DNA of 64,000 nt from Chrysaora quinquecirrha (Eukaryota; Cnidaria; Scyphozoa; Semaeostomeae; Pelagiidae): contig JACTAT010000048.1 in assembly GCA_014526335.1 (NCBI GenBank), forward strand, positions 57,788 through 121,787, given 5' to 3'. Below, piece by piece: positions 22,368 through 34,084 of the stretch (the first letter of the stretch is position 1; each line of letters begins with the position of its first letter). The translations under genes and the position numbers were made by a program. Below the pieces are notes generated by a model. It saw only the letters and a program-made list of their open reading frames with translations. It searched no databases and had not been told where the DNA came from.

Positions 22368-22867
22368 NNNNNNNNNNNNNNNNNNNNNNNNNNNNNNNNN
22401 NNNNNNNNNNNNNNNNNNNNNNNNNNNNNNNNNNNNNNNNNNNNNNNNNNNNNNNNNNNNNNNNNNNNNNNNNNNNNNNNNNNNNNNNNNNNNNNNNNNN
22501 NNNNNNNNNNNNNNNNNNNNNNNNNNNNNNNNNNNNNNNNNNNNNNNNNNNNNNNNNNNNNNNNNNNNNNNNNNNNNNNNNNNNNNNNNNNNNNNNNNNN
22601 NNNNNNNNNNNNNNNNNNNNNNNNNNNNNNNNNNNNNNNNNNNNNNNNNNNNNNNNNNNNNNNNNNNNNNNNNNNNNNNNNNNNNNNNNNNNNNNNNNNN
22701 NNNNNNNNNNNNNNNNNNNNNNNNNNNNNNNNNNNNNNNNNNNNNNNNNNNNNNNNNNNNNNNNNNNNNNNNNNNNNNNNNNNNNNNNNNNNNNNNNNNN
22801 NNNNNNNNNNNNNNNNNNNNNNNNNNNNNNNNNNNNNNNNNNNNNNNNNNNNNNNNNNNNNNNNNNN
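22368..22867. other. assembly gap, exactly 500 N
   Basis: The run is 500 unknown bases. The other gap in this window is also exactly 500, which suggests a placeholder and not a measured size. It interrupts the TDRD5 tail exon on the left and precedes the last visible RALGPS exon on the right. Confidence 0.95.
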
Positions 22868-22968
22868 GGAACGGGCACTTTTTACTATATGGAAACCGAG
22901 TTTTTGCATGTGACAAATGAGACATGAATATAAAAATGGACAATAAACGGTTATGTATCAAATGTTAC

Positions 22969-25900
22969 CTTAGCTATTTTGATGAAATGAGAAATTATCT
23001 CTGCACGTTGTTTTGCTGTATTCGCATTGAGTGTTTCTCTTGTAACCCAAAAGCTAACCTAAAAATGAGAATCATTTTAAAGCCACAAAAAGCTAAAAAT
23101 TAAAAATTTAGGCCTACCACATTAAGATGATTTCCTGAACGTTATTCACTTCTACTCTAAAATCAGGCTGGCAATACTTAGTGTTCAAGAAGATGATTTT
23201 TACATTCTCAATCCTAGTAACTTAAGTATCTTACTCCAACTATTCCGTTCAAAGAAAAATGCCGCAAGCTTAATACAGAGGGGGGTGGACAGGATCTTAG
23301 AATTTAAGAATGGCACCATAAAAAAATTGCGTTTGTAATTACGTTTGCTTTATCTTCCCATCCAAGGTGGGAAGGTAAAGCTCACTTTGATGGGAGATAA
23401 AGCTCACTTTTTGGCACAAAAAGTGAAAACCCGAGAACATGGGATGACCGAAACCTGATATAGTATGGCATTAAATTGCGAAATCTTTGGTTTCTGCACA
23501 GGCAAGCAATAGGGTCAAAATATGGGTGTTTTCAATCGCACAAGCAGGCGAACACTTTTTATTGGGTCTATTAAGAATTTCTCAAATAGCCAAAATTAAT
23601 AAATAAAGAAATAAATGAGTTGAATTGCTTACATGATTAAATCTTCTAGTAAAATTCACAACATTTGGAGTAACTTCAAATTTCTTTTTTGTGTTCCAAG
23701 CACAGCACGAAAGCTCCTTCAAAAATTAAGAAATATTTGTAAGAAAATTTCAAACACGAAGGCAGCGAAAGAAATAATTTTACAAAATATTCGCGAGGAT
23801 TCGTTTCGAATAATTGGCAAAGCACGCTCGATATTTCATTTAAAAGCGTTCCAGAATCTGGTTCATAAAAAACAAAAGTTTCATGGTAGACAGAAAGAGC
23901 TCGTTTCTCACTTGGACTCTTCCAATAATGAAATTGGTTTTTCATTGTATTTTGTGAGAAGACTTAAATTCAAAACAAAATACTGATCCAGCTTCACTAT
24001 TCTGATGCATTTCGATGCAGCCCTTGGTTCAAATCCTGCAGTCAACTGTTTAGGCATTGACCAAACGATCAAACATTGTTGGAGCAACATTTCAAATTTG
24101 CTTCACAACAATTGTTTGACCATTTGGCCACGTCGAAGGACATTGCTGTCAAAGACATTGGAAAATTACTGCTAATGCGCAAACACACCTTGTTGCTAAG
24201 AAATGTTGCTAGGTCCTGAAATGTTGCAAGTTGTTGAAGTATGACAATAACTAAAGAAATGTTGGACAAGCAATGTTGGAAAGGTGGCCAAAATGATCAA
24301 ACATTGCTCGATCAGCAAAGTAAAGCAAAATTTGTAGCATAATGTTTTTGAAACAGTTCAAAAACATTTTTTGCTTGATGTGAACAAAAAATGTTGGACA
24401 AGCAATGTTTTTGGAAACATTTTGCATAAGGAAATCAACAAGGTTAAAGCTGGCACAGGCCAGTTGCTCTCAGATACCATAAATAAACTACTGTCTTCTG
24501 GTAATGGACAATAAACTGACTCTACTGTGCAATGCAAAGAGAATCATTACCATGACTAACTTGCTTTCAAATTCAAAGTGATTGAATAGGCTATTTTTAA
24601 AATGCACTGCCTTTTACTTGATTCAAATTGGCGGACTTCACAGTGGCGGCTAAAACACTACTCACTGCTTATCAGATGAAATAGCTACAGTTCGGAAGTC
24701 ATTGACTTGTCTAATAACAGGGCTTGATAAAAAGGGGCTTGGCAACATAGACCTTCGAATTCTCGAGGCCAGGTTAGTCCAAGTAGAAGGAAAAGGCCAG
24801 TTGTGGGCAACATGTCTGCGACGAATAAGCATCAACAAGTGGGCCAGAAAAACGACAGGATGGGCTCCAAGTATAAACAGGAGTAAAGGGAAAGGTAGCC
24901 CAAAGCGAAAATGGAGAGATGACAATGAGCAAAAGGCTGAATGTATATTAATGCAAGAGACACGAAATCGCAAAGATTTGAAACACTTGTAGAAGCCATC
25001 GTACAGCAGTGGCAGGACAAGCTATATTTGAATACTTACTTCGTGTTCAATAGCTTTAAACAGAGGAAGATCAATTAACGTCAGCTGATTCTATAGAAAA
25101 GATTCAAATAAAAAACTGGTAAGTTTATTATAAATTATTTAATTAAGACTAGATGGGTGCGACAATAGAGAAAATAATAAGTTTGGTTTATTTTGACTTG
25201 ACTGGTGAAATTTGTAATCCGAAAGACAAATCAATTAATAGACATAGAAATTAGACAAGTTTTGCAAACAGCATTTGGTTCGGTTGTATTTTCTTGCTGG
25301 CACTTCATGTTGTAAAATTAACATTTTGGCACTTTTGGTGCAATACACGTTTTCAACTAAGGGCCTCGTTTTCAAAAAAAAATTAAATCAAGGCATCGAG
25401 AAATTTTGACTTCAGATTCAAATTCAGCACCTTCATTTTAGGGTAAAGGCAAATTTTTTCTGCTTCTAGTCCTTAGGATGTTGATTCTATAGCGATTAAA
25501 AATTTGAAAGTTTACAAAAAATTTTACTGTGGAAAATGACTGAGGGTGTAAAATTTCAAACTAGCCATTTTGATGGTTAAATCCTTTATAAAATTTCTAA
25601 ACTTTTAAAATCAACATCGTAAGGACTAGAAGCATAAAAGTTTGCCTAAACCCTGAAAAGAAGAAAACTATTCGAACCCAAAGTCAAAATTTCTCTATGG
25701 CTCAATTTTTTGAAAAAGAGGAATTAATTGACAAGGTGTATTGCTTACATGCAAGAGATCACGCATTGACTAAAGTTTCTTACCCCAATATCATCTGCAT
25801 TGACTTTTAACACATCAAATACCACAGAATCATATACTTTAGCCTCTTTTTCAGTCTGTCAAAAAATAAAACAAAGCTATGGACAAAGTGGTTAATTTTG

Positions 25901-28900
25901 GTGAAAGAACTCTAAAGAAACAAGAAAAATGTTTATCGTGTCTAGAAATCCCCTCTTGCCAACATCAGTTTCAGTTTCAGTTTTCAGTTTCATTGAATTA
26001 TTAATCAATCCTAAATACAATTCTAAACAGATTACTATACAATTAAGGACGTTTACAATTCGAAAAATAACTTAAGACTACATACAACAAATCAAAACAA
26101 AGAAAGGGAAAAGACATTACATGATTGTATTTAAGATTGATTAATTAAGGAGGAGCTCTCCAAGTAGGTAAACTAATCGAGGGAGAGCCCCCCCATAAAA
26201 ATAAAGAATCTAAAATGTTTTTTTTTGAAAACAAAAACATAGAAAGATATAAAACCAGACGAACCTCAGAATGATAATTCTTGGAAGTGTGAGAAGGAGT
26301 AACAATTAAACATATGAATCAATAAAATAAGCTTTCAATTTAGACCGAAAAAGCGTAACCGTGGCTGAAACACGAATAAAAATGGGAAGGGTATTCCACA
26401 ATTTTGAGCCAAAGTATTTCACTGTTTGTAGTCCATAGAGGGTAGTGTTTTCAGAGTATTGAATAGATCACCTCTAGAGGCCTGCCGAGTTCCAAATCTA
26501 TGAACAGTAGAATTTGGGGTAAAATAGTTATGAAAGTAGATAGGAGAGAGGTTATTTATGGCTTTAAAGACAAATATTAAGGTATTCAGGTGAAGGATGT
26601 CCTCAAGTTTTAGTATCTTTAAAGAGTGAAATAAAGGCGTAGATGAAGCAGTAAATGGTTGGAATTTTATACATCTGAGGATTTTCTTCTGTAGTAGAAG
26701 CAATGGGTTTAAGTAAGAGGCATAGGTGAGACCCCAGACAATAATACCATAGCTGAGAAAAGAAGAGAATATTGAGTTGTAGAGACAGATGAGAGTTTCA
26801 AGGGGGATGTAGTGTCTAATTTTGAAGAAGATTCCAGTTGTTCTTGATAATTTCTTGTAAAGTTCAGTGATATGGTATTTCCAGGAGAGATGCTCATCAA
26901 CAAGAACACCTAAGAATTTAACATATTTAGTGTTTTTGATACTATTTTTTCCAAACTTTAGATTTATCAAGTTTTGAAGTTTCATCCTTGGTGAATGGAA
27001 GAGTACAAAATTTGTTTTATCAACATTTAGTGCAAGTTTATTACAATCTAACCAGGTTTTAACTTTTTTGAGTTCTTTGTTAACTGTTTTAGAAAGTCTT
27101 ATGAGATCATCAGATTCAAAGTAAATGTTGGTGTCATCAGCAAATAAAAAGAATTTCAAAAGCTTAGAAGAATTAGGTAGATCATTGATGTATATAAGGA
27201 ATAATAGGGGGCCAAGAACTGATCCTTGAGGAACACCACATGTTATATAACATGCTGAAGACGAATGACCATTAACTGATACATATTGCTTGCGGTCACA
27301 TAGATAGGATTGGAACCAGTTTAAAGAAGTCCTCTGATTCCATAATGCTCTAGCTTTTCAAGAGAATGTCGTGGTTAACAGTATCGAAAGCTTTTTGTAG
27401 ATCAATGAATATCCCACATCCGAATTTCTTATTGTCTAATGAAGCCTTTATATTCTCAGTTAAACTGACAAGGGCATGATCAGTTGAGTGACGATTGCGA
27501 AAGCCAAATTGCATGTGGAATAGCAACTCACCTACTTCAAGAAATTTATAAAGGCGTTGATACATGATTTTTCAAATATTTTGCTGAAGATAGAAAGCAA
27601 TGAAATTGGCCTGTAGTTGGATGTTTTGGTAGCGAGGCCCTTTTTAAATACAGGAATCACTTTAGCTATTTTGAGAGTTGCAGGAAAAGTGCTTGTCTCA
27701 AAAGATTCATTGATTAAATATGAGAGTGTTACAGATATATTGGGTTCAAGTACCTTCAATAGCTTGATTGGAATACTGTTTGGACCACTTGATTTTCCAT
27801 TCTTTAAGGACTGAATAACCGTAGATACTTCATTGGGAGCACAAGGGGCAATGAAGAAGGAATCCAAGTTAGGGTTAGACAAGTAAGCTAAAGGAGATTT
27901 TGGAGTTCTTGGAATCTTTTTAGTGATATCACTTGCAACATTGGTGAAAAATGGTTAAATTTATTAGCCATCTCGCCTGGATCAGTGATTTTAGAGCCAT
28001 CAGTGTCATTGAGATACTAAATTGTTTCTAAATTGTTCGATTTTAGGCTGACAATACTCTTTATACCTTTCCAGAGCATCTTCATGTTGCTCTTATTTTC
28101 TTCAAAATAATTGTGATAGTATGATTTCTTACTTTCACTCAATTCATTTACAACACGATTACGAAATTGTTTGTAGGCATTGAAGTCAACTGTGGAATTA
28201 GTGAATTTAAATTGTTGAAATAGCTTATCCCTGATTCTCATCATTTTTTGAATACGTAAACTTATCCAGGGTTTATTTCTTAATTTAAGTCTCTTTTTAT
28301 TTAATTTTCTTTGTGGACAGTGCTTATCAATAAGACAATGAAGACTCAGTAGAAACTGTTTGAACTTCTCATGCAGATTAGAATTCTGATCAGTGAGGAA
28401 TGACTTATCTAACTCCACATAATCAGCAAGAAAACTATCAGCATTGAAATGGCTATAATCATAAGAAAGATAAGAGGATGATTTGTAGTCAAATTCATAA
28501 TTATTTATAATACAGAACTGGGGTAGATGATCTGAGATCAGAGACAGAATGTTTCCACTCTGAATGTTAGAGTCAGTGGAAGTGTTAACAAAAATATTGT
28601 CGATAAGAGTTGTGAACCCTACTCATTTTGTATCTATCAAACTATTGAAATATGACCATTTAGACCAGGCTTAAAGCCATCAGACGGGCAACTAAACACG
28701 TCGTGTCACGCCGCCATCAACGAACCAATCCATCACAGTCAATGGGTGCAGCGAGGATCAGTACTGGGACCTTATCTCTTCACCATCAATGTCCATTGAA
28801 CCTAAATGCTACATTATGCTATCAAACTACTAGTTGTATGGTTACAAAAATGTTAAATTTTAAGTCCAGGGCAGATGAGCAACTCTTTTTTTTTCATTCA

Positions 28901-29235
28901 GACAGGATATCACTGTAGTTATATATATCCTATAAATAAATTTGAGTGGAAGTGGAAGAATACCCTGGGTATTTGTTATAGAGTATCAGTCTGGGGATGC
29001 AAGCTGAAAGCCCAAAGGTCTATTCAATGCTGCAAAGAACCTGGCCTGCCTCTTGGCATGCCTATACAAATAATCTGCTTGCTTGCTGCTTCTAATCAGC
29101 AGTGGATCAGCAGTATGGCCAACCAACCCCTAAAGCCACCAAAAGCTTTCAAAATAAAATACTTACCTCAGGCTCTCCATCAAAATCAAAGGTAACTGCA
29201 ATGTTGGCAGCTACAATTGGACTGTGAAATGACAT
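22969..29235 (-). CDS. RALGPS: RALGPS-like Ral guanine-nucleotide exchange factor, 3' partial
   Basis: Five minus-strand coding exons join in phase 0: 29235-29167, 25855-25784, 25090-25040, 23716-23633 and 23058-22969 (122 codons). The chosen ATG at 29235 gives [20 protein letters not shown] and has an in-frame stop just upstream. Later exons encode [48 protein letters not shown] with [13 protein letters not shown], and [20 protein letters not shown] with [10 protein letters not shown]. These match vertebrate RALGPS1/2 ([47 protein letters not shown]) exon by exon. The family pairs a CDC25-type RalGEF domain with a PxxP motif and a C-terminal PH domain. Only the start of the GEF domain is present; the rest falls in or beyond the gap at 22368-22867. 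A 2.7-kb LINE sits in its first coding intron. Confidence 0.9.
23720..23990 (+). mobile_element. Penelope-like GIY-YIG tail fragment
   Basis: The frame reads [20 protein letters not shown], then [20 protein letters not shown]. This is the C-terminal region also seen at 39640-39790 (minus) and 51740-51900 (plus). It abuts RALGPS exon 23716-23633. The catalytic portion is absent. Confidence 0.6.
24057..24425. mobile_element. foldback element, family B (copy 3)
   Basis: It begins CCAAACGATCAAACATTGTT and contains ACAAGCAATGTTGGAAAGG and AAAAATGTTGGACAAGCAAT, shared with the other family B copies. The right terminus is unclear. It lies in a RALGPS intron. Confidence 0.55.
24430..25039. other. 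RALGPS intron, transposon-like text
   Basis: Plus-strand 24740-24970 reads [24 protein letters not shown] and [20 protein letters not shown] peptides, typical of LINE 'craft' sequences, but no RT motif is visible. It is listed only as probable repeat. Confidence 0.3.
25349..25728. mobile_element. foldback element, family C (copy 1, diverged)
   Basis: It starts TTTCAACTAAGGGCCTCGTT. It contains GAGAAATTTTGACTTCAGAT inverted near its right end (AGTCAAAATTTCTCTATGG), and TCTAGTCCTTAGGATGTTGA inverted at 25610-25630. It has the same architecture as 61538-61897. It lies in a RALGPS intron just below exon 25855-25784. Confidence 0.7.
25970..28700 (-). mobile_element. non-LTR retrotransposon (CR1/Jockey-like), inactivated
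   Basis: On the minus strand the order is: the end of an apurinic-type endonuclease (LISDHLPQF near 28530), a linker (28418-28017), then reverse transcriptase pieces. These contain [25 protein letters not shown] and [17 protein letters not shown] (27882-27532), [10 protein letters not shown] and [18 protein letters not shown] (27565-27350), [20 protein letters not shown] (about 27240), [14 protein letters not shown] (27150) and the thumb region down to 26419. Several frameshifts and stops break it, and most of the 5' end is missing. The FADD catalytic box is intact. It sits in the first coding intron of RALGPS in the same orientation. Confidence 0.88.
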
Positions 29236-29497
29236 TCCTCATTTAGCCTAGAATTAAAGAAATTAAATCAAATTCATTATGTATTGATATACAAGATATA
29301 ATTATTTCATTATCTGAAGGTGAGTTATTGGAAGGAGTTTCATCCCCTTTATACCTCCTCTGTTGGCCTGTCCCCTATCATATCCATGCTTGGGTTGCAT
29401 TGGTCAATGCCTATGCTCATGTGTTAAATTGTGGTATGTGACATAAATAGGAACACATCACGGAGGGCAAAACTTTCATGTTTAGTCCACCTATTAG

Positions 29498-30610
29498 GTC
29501 CGAAGGACATATTAAGAGGGTGTTCGTGGTAATAGATTAATATATAGGCATATAGACGCTTTTTCCTGCCAAAACGCGTAACAAAAGATAAACCACAAAT
29601 GGGCCACAAATACTAGGAAGTAAACTTTGAAGTCGCCGTAAGTGTTGTCTTTAGTGGGAATAATTAACAAAATGCAATTGCTTGCCAAAAACATCAATTA
29701 GAATCAACTATCAGTGTAGCGTAGTGGAATAATGCGCTTGTTTCTTGGGCTAAGGGTTGCGAGTTCGATCCACGATGCAGGAAACTAAAAAAGGCCAGCT
29801 CGGTCCAGCTTCGAAAAACTTTGACTACAATATTCCAAAATGTTGCTCAAATCAAATTTGATTTTATTCTTTATTTTGAAATATTTTCATACAATTTTTG
29901 GTTGGGTTGTTATTCTCAGAGGTTTCTAGAAGTCCTCTTACAGGTAAGATATTTTCGTGTGAAGAGAGGAGGAGATTGTGGCGCAGTAGAAATTAAGTTG
30001 CCAAGTTAGACAGAAGAAATTTTTTCAAAACAGTTTGCGGCTTCGAGAATCATCTGAAAATAAATGGTTCAAAGTTGGCAATCAATTCTTCAAAGTGCTA
30101 CTATCGAATATAGTCATCTCCATATTATGCGAATTCTTATTATAGCTTTTGGAGATTCTAGAATTAAATTCATCATTTGAAGCGAAGATTACAGGCTTCG
30201 GTGCAATGGAGAGAGTTATTTGTTACACAGTTTAACCTATGAGTTCAAATTTTCTATTATATTTTCTATAGAGGTTTTCTATTTTCGATTAAAAGTTTTG
30301 GAATTCTTCCAGGAAAGATTCATCTGATCACATTGTCAACAATCGCATCATCATCATATGGATAATTATCATCATCACCATCATCATCACAATCACCAAT
30401 CATTGTCTTCAACATTATCATCATTGTTGAAGAAGATGATGATCATGTTGAAGACGATGATGATCATGTTGAAGACGGTGATCATCATTTTCGTCTTCAA
30501 CGTGATCATCATTGTTGTCGTCGTCGTCGAGCATCATATTCATCATCATGATCGTCTTCAGCATGATCATTATGGTCATTATCATTCTCTTCAAAGCCAT
30601 CATCATCTTC

Positions 30611-30644
<34 letters not shown>

Positions 30645-30760
30645 CCAACATAATCATAATTCCCATCATGGTTGTCTTCTTCATCGTCATCTTCGTCATT
30701 ATTAACATCATCTTTATCATTATTATCATCATCATCAGCGTCCTTCGGACATTGCTACAG
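29498..30760. mobile_element. TCCGAAGGAC-bordered element with GAT-rich core (copy 2)
   Basis: The left border GTCCGAAGGACATATTAAGA, TAGACGCTTTTTCCTGCC and GAAGTCGCCGTAA match the element at 3695, and the right border is GTCCTTCGGACATTGC. It differs in carrying a tRNA-like segment at 29710-29780 and a longer GAT/ATC microsatellite (30340-30740). The long histidine/methionine ORFs there are microsatellite artefacts. Confidence 0.65.
29708..29784 (+). repeat. tRNA-like pol III promoter segment
   Basis: TAGCGTAGTGGAATAATGCG (A-box-like) and GCGAGTTCGATCCACG (B box) are spaced as in a tRNA. Acceptor and anticodon stems do not form cleanly, so this is a SINE-like head and not a functional tRNA. 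Confidence 0.5.
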
Positions 30761-31019
30761 TGTTGCTATTTTTTTCTATACCAATGGCTCAAAGACAAAG
30801 AGGCAAGATTTTCCACTTTTTCCAAGAACTTTCTTTGAAATTATCCACAAAATTGAAAAAATATCTTTAATTATATTAATTTTGGGTGATAATCTAAAGA
30901 ACTTTAATAGTGATTGAAGGCATGTAGGATTTTAGATTTTATTAGTTTCCTGGGATAAATAAACATGAATGGAGTTATATTTTGAGAAACAAGTGTAAAG
31001 ATCTCTGGACAAACTTAGC

Positions 31020-31290
31020 TATTTTGTCTGATACTCCTCAGAGAAAAATGTCAGAAAAATACTGAAACAATTGACTGCAGGCAGATATGCAGATGCGGAT
31101 GGTGTTTAAAACACAGTGCCGATGCAACTTCACTTTCTGATTGGTGCATATTGATCTGCATCTGGGAATAAATTCCACCTTAGTCAATTGTTTCAGTTTG
31201 TTCCTAACATTTACAGTCTGAGGAGCATTAGATGAAAGGGTTTTTAATATTTCAAGAGATGATTCCTCTGTTGCCTGCAATATTGAAATT
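31020..31290. mobile_element. inverted pair of Penelope terminal remnants
   Basis: Minus-strand TCTGAGGAGTATCAGAC (31027-31043) and plus-strand TCTGAGGAGCATTAGATGAA (31215-31234) face each other, flanking a stretch that includes ATTGACTAAGG-type and GATTGGTGCAT sequences. Both arms belong to the family described at 52033-52150. The plus-strand arm keeps CTGAGGA and GAAA. Confidence 0.6.
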
Positions 31291-31322
31291 CTGTACCACG
31301 TAAAACTTAAAAACAAGCTAAC

Positions 31323-31404
31323 CTTGCTCAGTAACAGGAAAGATAAAATTCATCTTCATTGTAAATTGTTGAAGAGCTGTGCCAGTAGTATGTCCATGCG
31401 CAAT
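31323..31404 (-). CDS. possible upstream exon of the RALGPS-like gene
   Basis: On the minus strand an acceptor-like ATTTAG precedes 31404 and a donor-like CAAG/GTTAGC follows 31323. The 82-bp frame between them is open (AHGHTTGTALQQFTMKMNF and IFPVTEQ) and contains an ATG. Its phase would fit a downstream acceptor inside the 29235 exon (TTGCAG at about 29195), giving an alternative N terminus. I do not recognise the peptide, and the exon may belong to another transcript or be chance. Confidence 0.3.
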
Positions 31405-33900
31405 CTAAATATTTGAAAGAAAGACATTTTTGACTGAATGGTGTTAGCAGGTGGTTATCAAATGAAATATAAATAAAAAACCAATTCTAACATCAAAGAC
31501 ATAACAATAACCCAACAACCGTTAGCCCAACTTAGATCTTTAGAAACCTTAAGTCAAACTCAAAAGTCAGTTTGCCATGCACTCATTTTTCTTCAAGAAG
31601 CCTAATTGTAAGAAGCATGTACTGAAATGGTCAACAATTTAAGAATAGTTAAAATTAGTAAAAGTACCCTGGATGAAAGGGGATGCTAAAAAGAAAAATA
31701 AACAAAACAAAAACTAATATTTAAAAATACTTGTGAAATTCAATGAGTCACAAGATTATGAGAGCATTTTCACAAGGAATACTTGACACAGAATGACAAA
31801 GTTAATTTGGAGAAACATTCGGTCTATTTTTGATATAGACTTTCAATGCTCTGGACATGCTACTATTTGGAAGATTAAACAATAACTGGCAACAGGAAAA
31901 CTCATAACTTTAACCACCTGAAGGCACACATTCATCAGCAGCTTATGGCGATATTGTTAGGTGGAGCTGATGGCATCATTAGAAAAAAAACTTACAGTTA
32001 ATGTCACAAGTGCACAAAAAAGCACCATGTCCTCAGTGAATTGGTATTTTTGCTTAATCTGTGTTGTGTGTGGAATATCTTAGGATATGATGTCATTATT
32101 ATGAAGAAGAAATCAAATGGAATACAGAATATCGAACACATAATGTTTGTTTTGCTTTTGAAAGTCTTGGGGGGGCTCGGGTCCAATAGCCCCCAGTAGA
32201 TGAGCCCTCACTGCATATGTTTCAGAAAGGTATGGTATAAAGAAACATCAAGATACTGCTGAGTACACAAGGCCTCATAAGGACAAAATTTAGACACAAA
32301 CCAAACTGGCATAAAAGGGAAGATAACAATTCCACAAGACAATAATATAAACAAAAACTACAAAACCTTATCCAAACTACATTCTAGTGACCCTCTGCAA
32401 CAAAAAGCTTTAAATTTTATCCAAAATTGTCTTGACAATTTCCCAATTATATAGGTAAGAGATTAAAAAACCACAAAAATTTTCAAGGAAGCCTCTTAGC
32501 CCTAATTCCATCAAATCTATCACAGTTATTATCCCATTCACTGAACTGTGCTTTATTACACTTAATTCTTCACATTTTCTCTGTGTCTTTTAATTGAAAA
32601 TGGTTACACTGGATAATTCTTTTGAACCGGGTTCTTATATGGGATTTCCTTAATGGTCAGTTAGTTTGAAATGCATCCTCCATAAAACCACACAATAAAG
32701 AACTTTCATTTGTCTTGAAAAGAGCTTGGATAAAACATTTATAAAAAATGAAAATCTAGTAATAAACTTCACCCTGAAGAAGTGGGATTTCTCATCTGAA
32801 GTTAAAGGTAGTAAACGTAGAAACGAAATGTGAGATTTTTCTGTTGTTGAGAAACAACCAACTGACCTTGGAGTAAAACTAATGCCATTTACATAGTTCT
32901 AGTTCTATATAGTCTATCTACTCAAAAATGAGGCCTACAAAATTTTTGGAAACTTTTTTCACTTCGGAATGGTCATTTTGAGGAAGGGGTTGGGGTTAAG
33001 AAAGAAATGACAAAAGACTTTATTGGTGATAAGGGACGTTTTTCAAATTACGAGATGGAGACTTTTTGATCGCTACACACTTTTTTTTTATAAGAATACC
33101 TTAATTTTGCCAAGCCTCGATTATTGTTAAGATTTTTTACTTTTGAGCCTAAAGATATCTTAAATTATTCTTAATTTACAATGTTACCAATCAGCCAATT
33201 GGCCTGTTAAAAATCAAGAGAAATAAGTCAAATCTTTTTCATTTGCCATTTTTAGATAAAAAAAAACCTAATCTGCAGTTAGAAGCACTAAACTCCGTCA
33301 ATCTCATTAAACCAAGGCAGTGCAATGTGTATTCTGTGCTGTATATGTTATATAATTTCATAATACCAACACTAGGGCAGTGAAACAGTATACTTAGTTT
33401 TGGATGCTTTATATACAATTTTAGCATCAAAAACTCAATATTTCAACTGTTTGAAAAATTCTAATCCCACGAAAAAGGTCTTGGTTGTATGGTTAAAAAG
33501 TGGTCGTAAAATAAATATGGCAGACGTTAAAACTAAATTCGTGCCTGGTACCAATGTTGGTTCAAAGTATTGGATGGATGGCTTACAAAGAGAAAGACAG
33601 ACTGACAGATAAGAACTAAACTGCAGAAAAGAGTCTTACCATTTTTTAGGCCCAACAACAGGCCATTGTTGTGTCAAGGTTTCAAGCTAGCGCCAGGGAT
33701 ACTCCAAAGATGATTTGGTTTCGATTCACTGTTCTTTCCTTTGTAGGGTGATCCAGAAAACAATAAAAAGCAAAAGTAAACCTTTCTCTTTTCAATTTAT
33801 AGACTATCTAGAAATCGATAATAAATAACCAGTTTCGTTCAATGAAAATCATTGAGAACATTCGGTTTCAAACATAAATACTTCATGTAGTGTAACGGTT
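31405..33900. other. intergenic stretch, no gene seen
   Basis: AT-rich sequence. A solitary family-A-like end (CTACACACTTTTTTTTTATA at 33075) and a hairpin-like CCTGAAGAAG...GAAACG segment (32773-32828) occur. No splice-supported exon was found, and none of the missing C-terminal FCSK exons lies here. Confidence 0.4.
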
Positions 33901-34084
33901 TGTCACATGTCAAAACGCGGAAGGAAGGAAACAGGGGGGGGGGCAGCAGGTTAGGGGGCAGCAGGGGACAGACAGTTTTAATTTATTTTCTCCATTTTCT
34001 TCCCTTTTCCTTTCTTTCCTCTTTTTGCGCCAGCCTCAGTGATTGGACACCCCTAATCAAAATTTTGCCAAGAACCTCCTGCGT

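Noticed and set aside
22170..22961. ORFs spanning the N run at 22368-22867
   Set aside because: Runs of X do not show continuity. Only the 22166-22367 part is supported, by splice phase.
29708..29784. tRNA gene
   Set aside because: A and B boxes are present but the acceptor and anticodon stems do not pair, and it lies within a repeat element, so it is listed as a SINE-like head. The same applies to 54400-54475.
30358..30735. Histidine-rich and methionine/isoleucine-rich ORFs
   Set aside because: These are translations of a GAT/ATC microsatellite inside a repeat element. The same artefact appears at 4328-4597.
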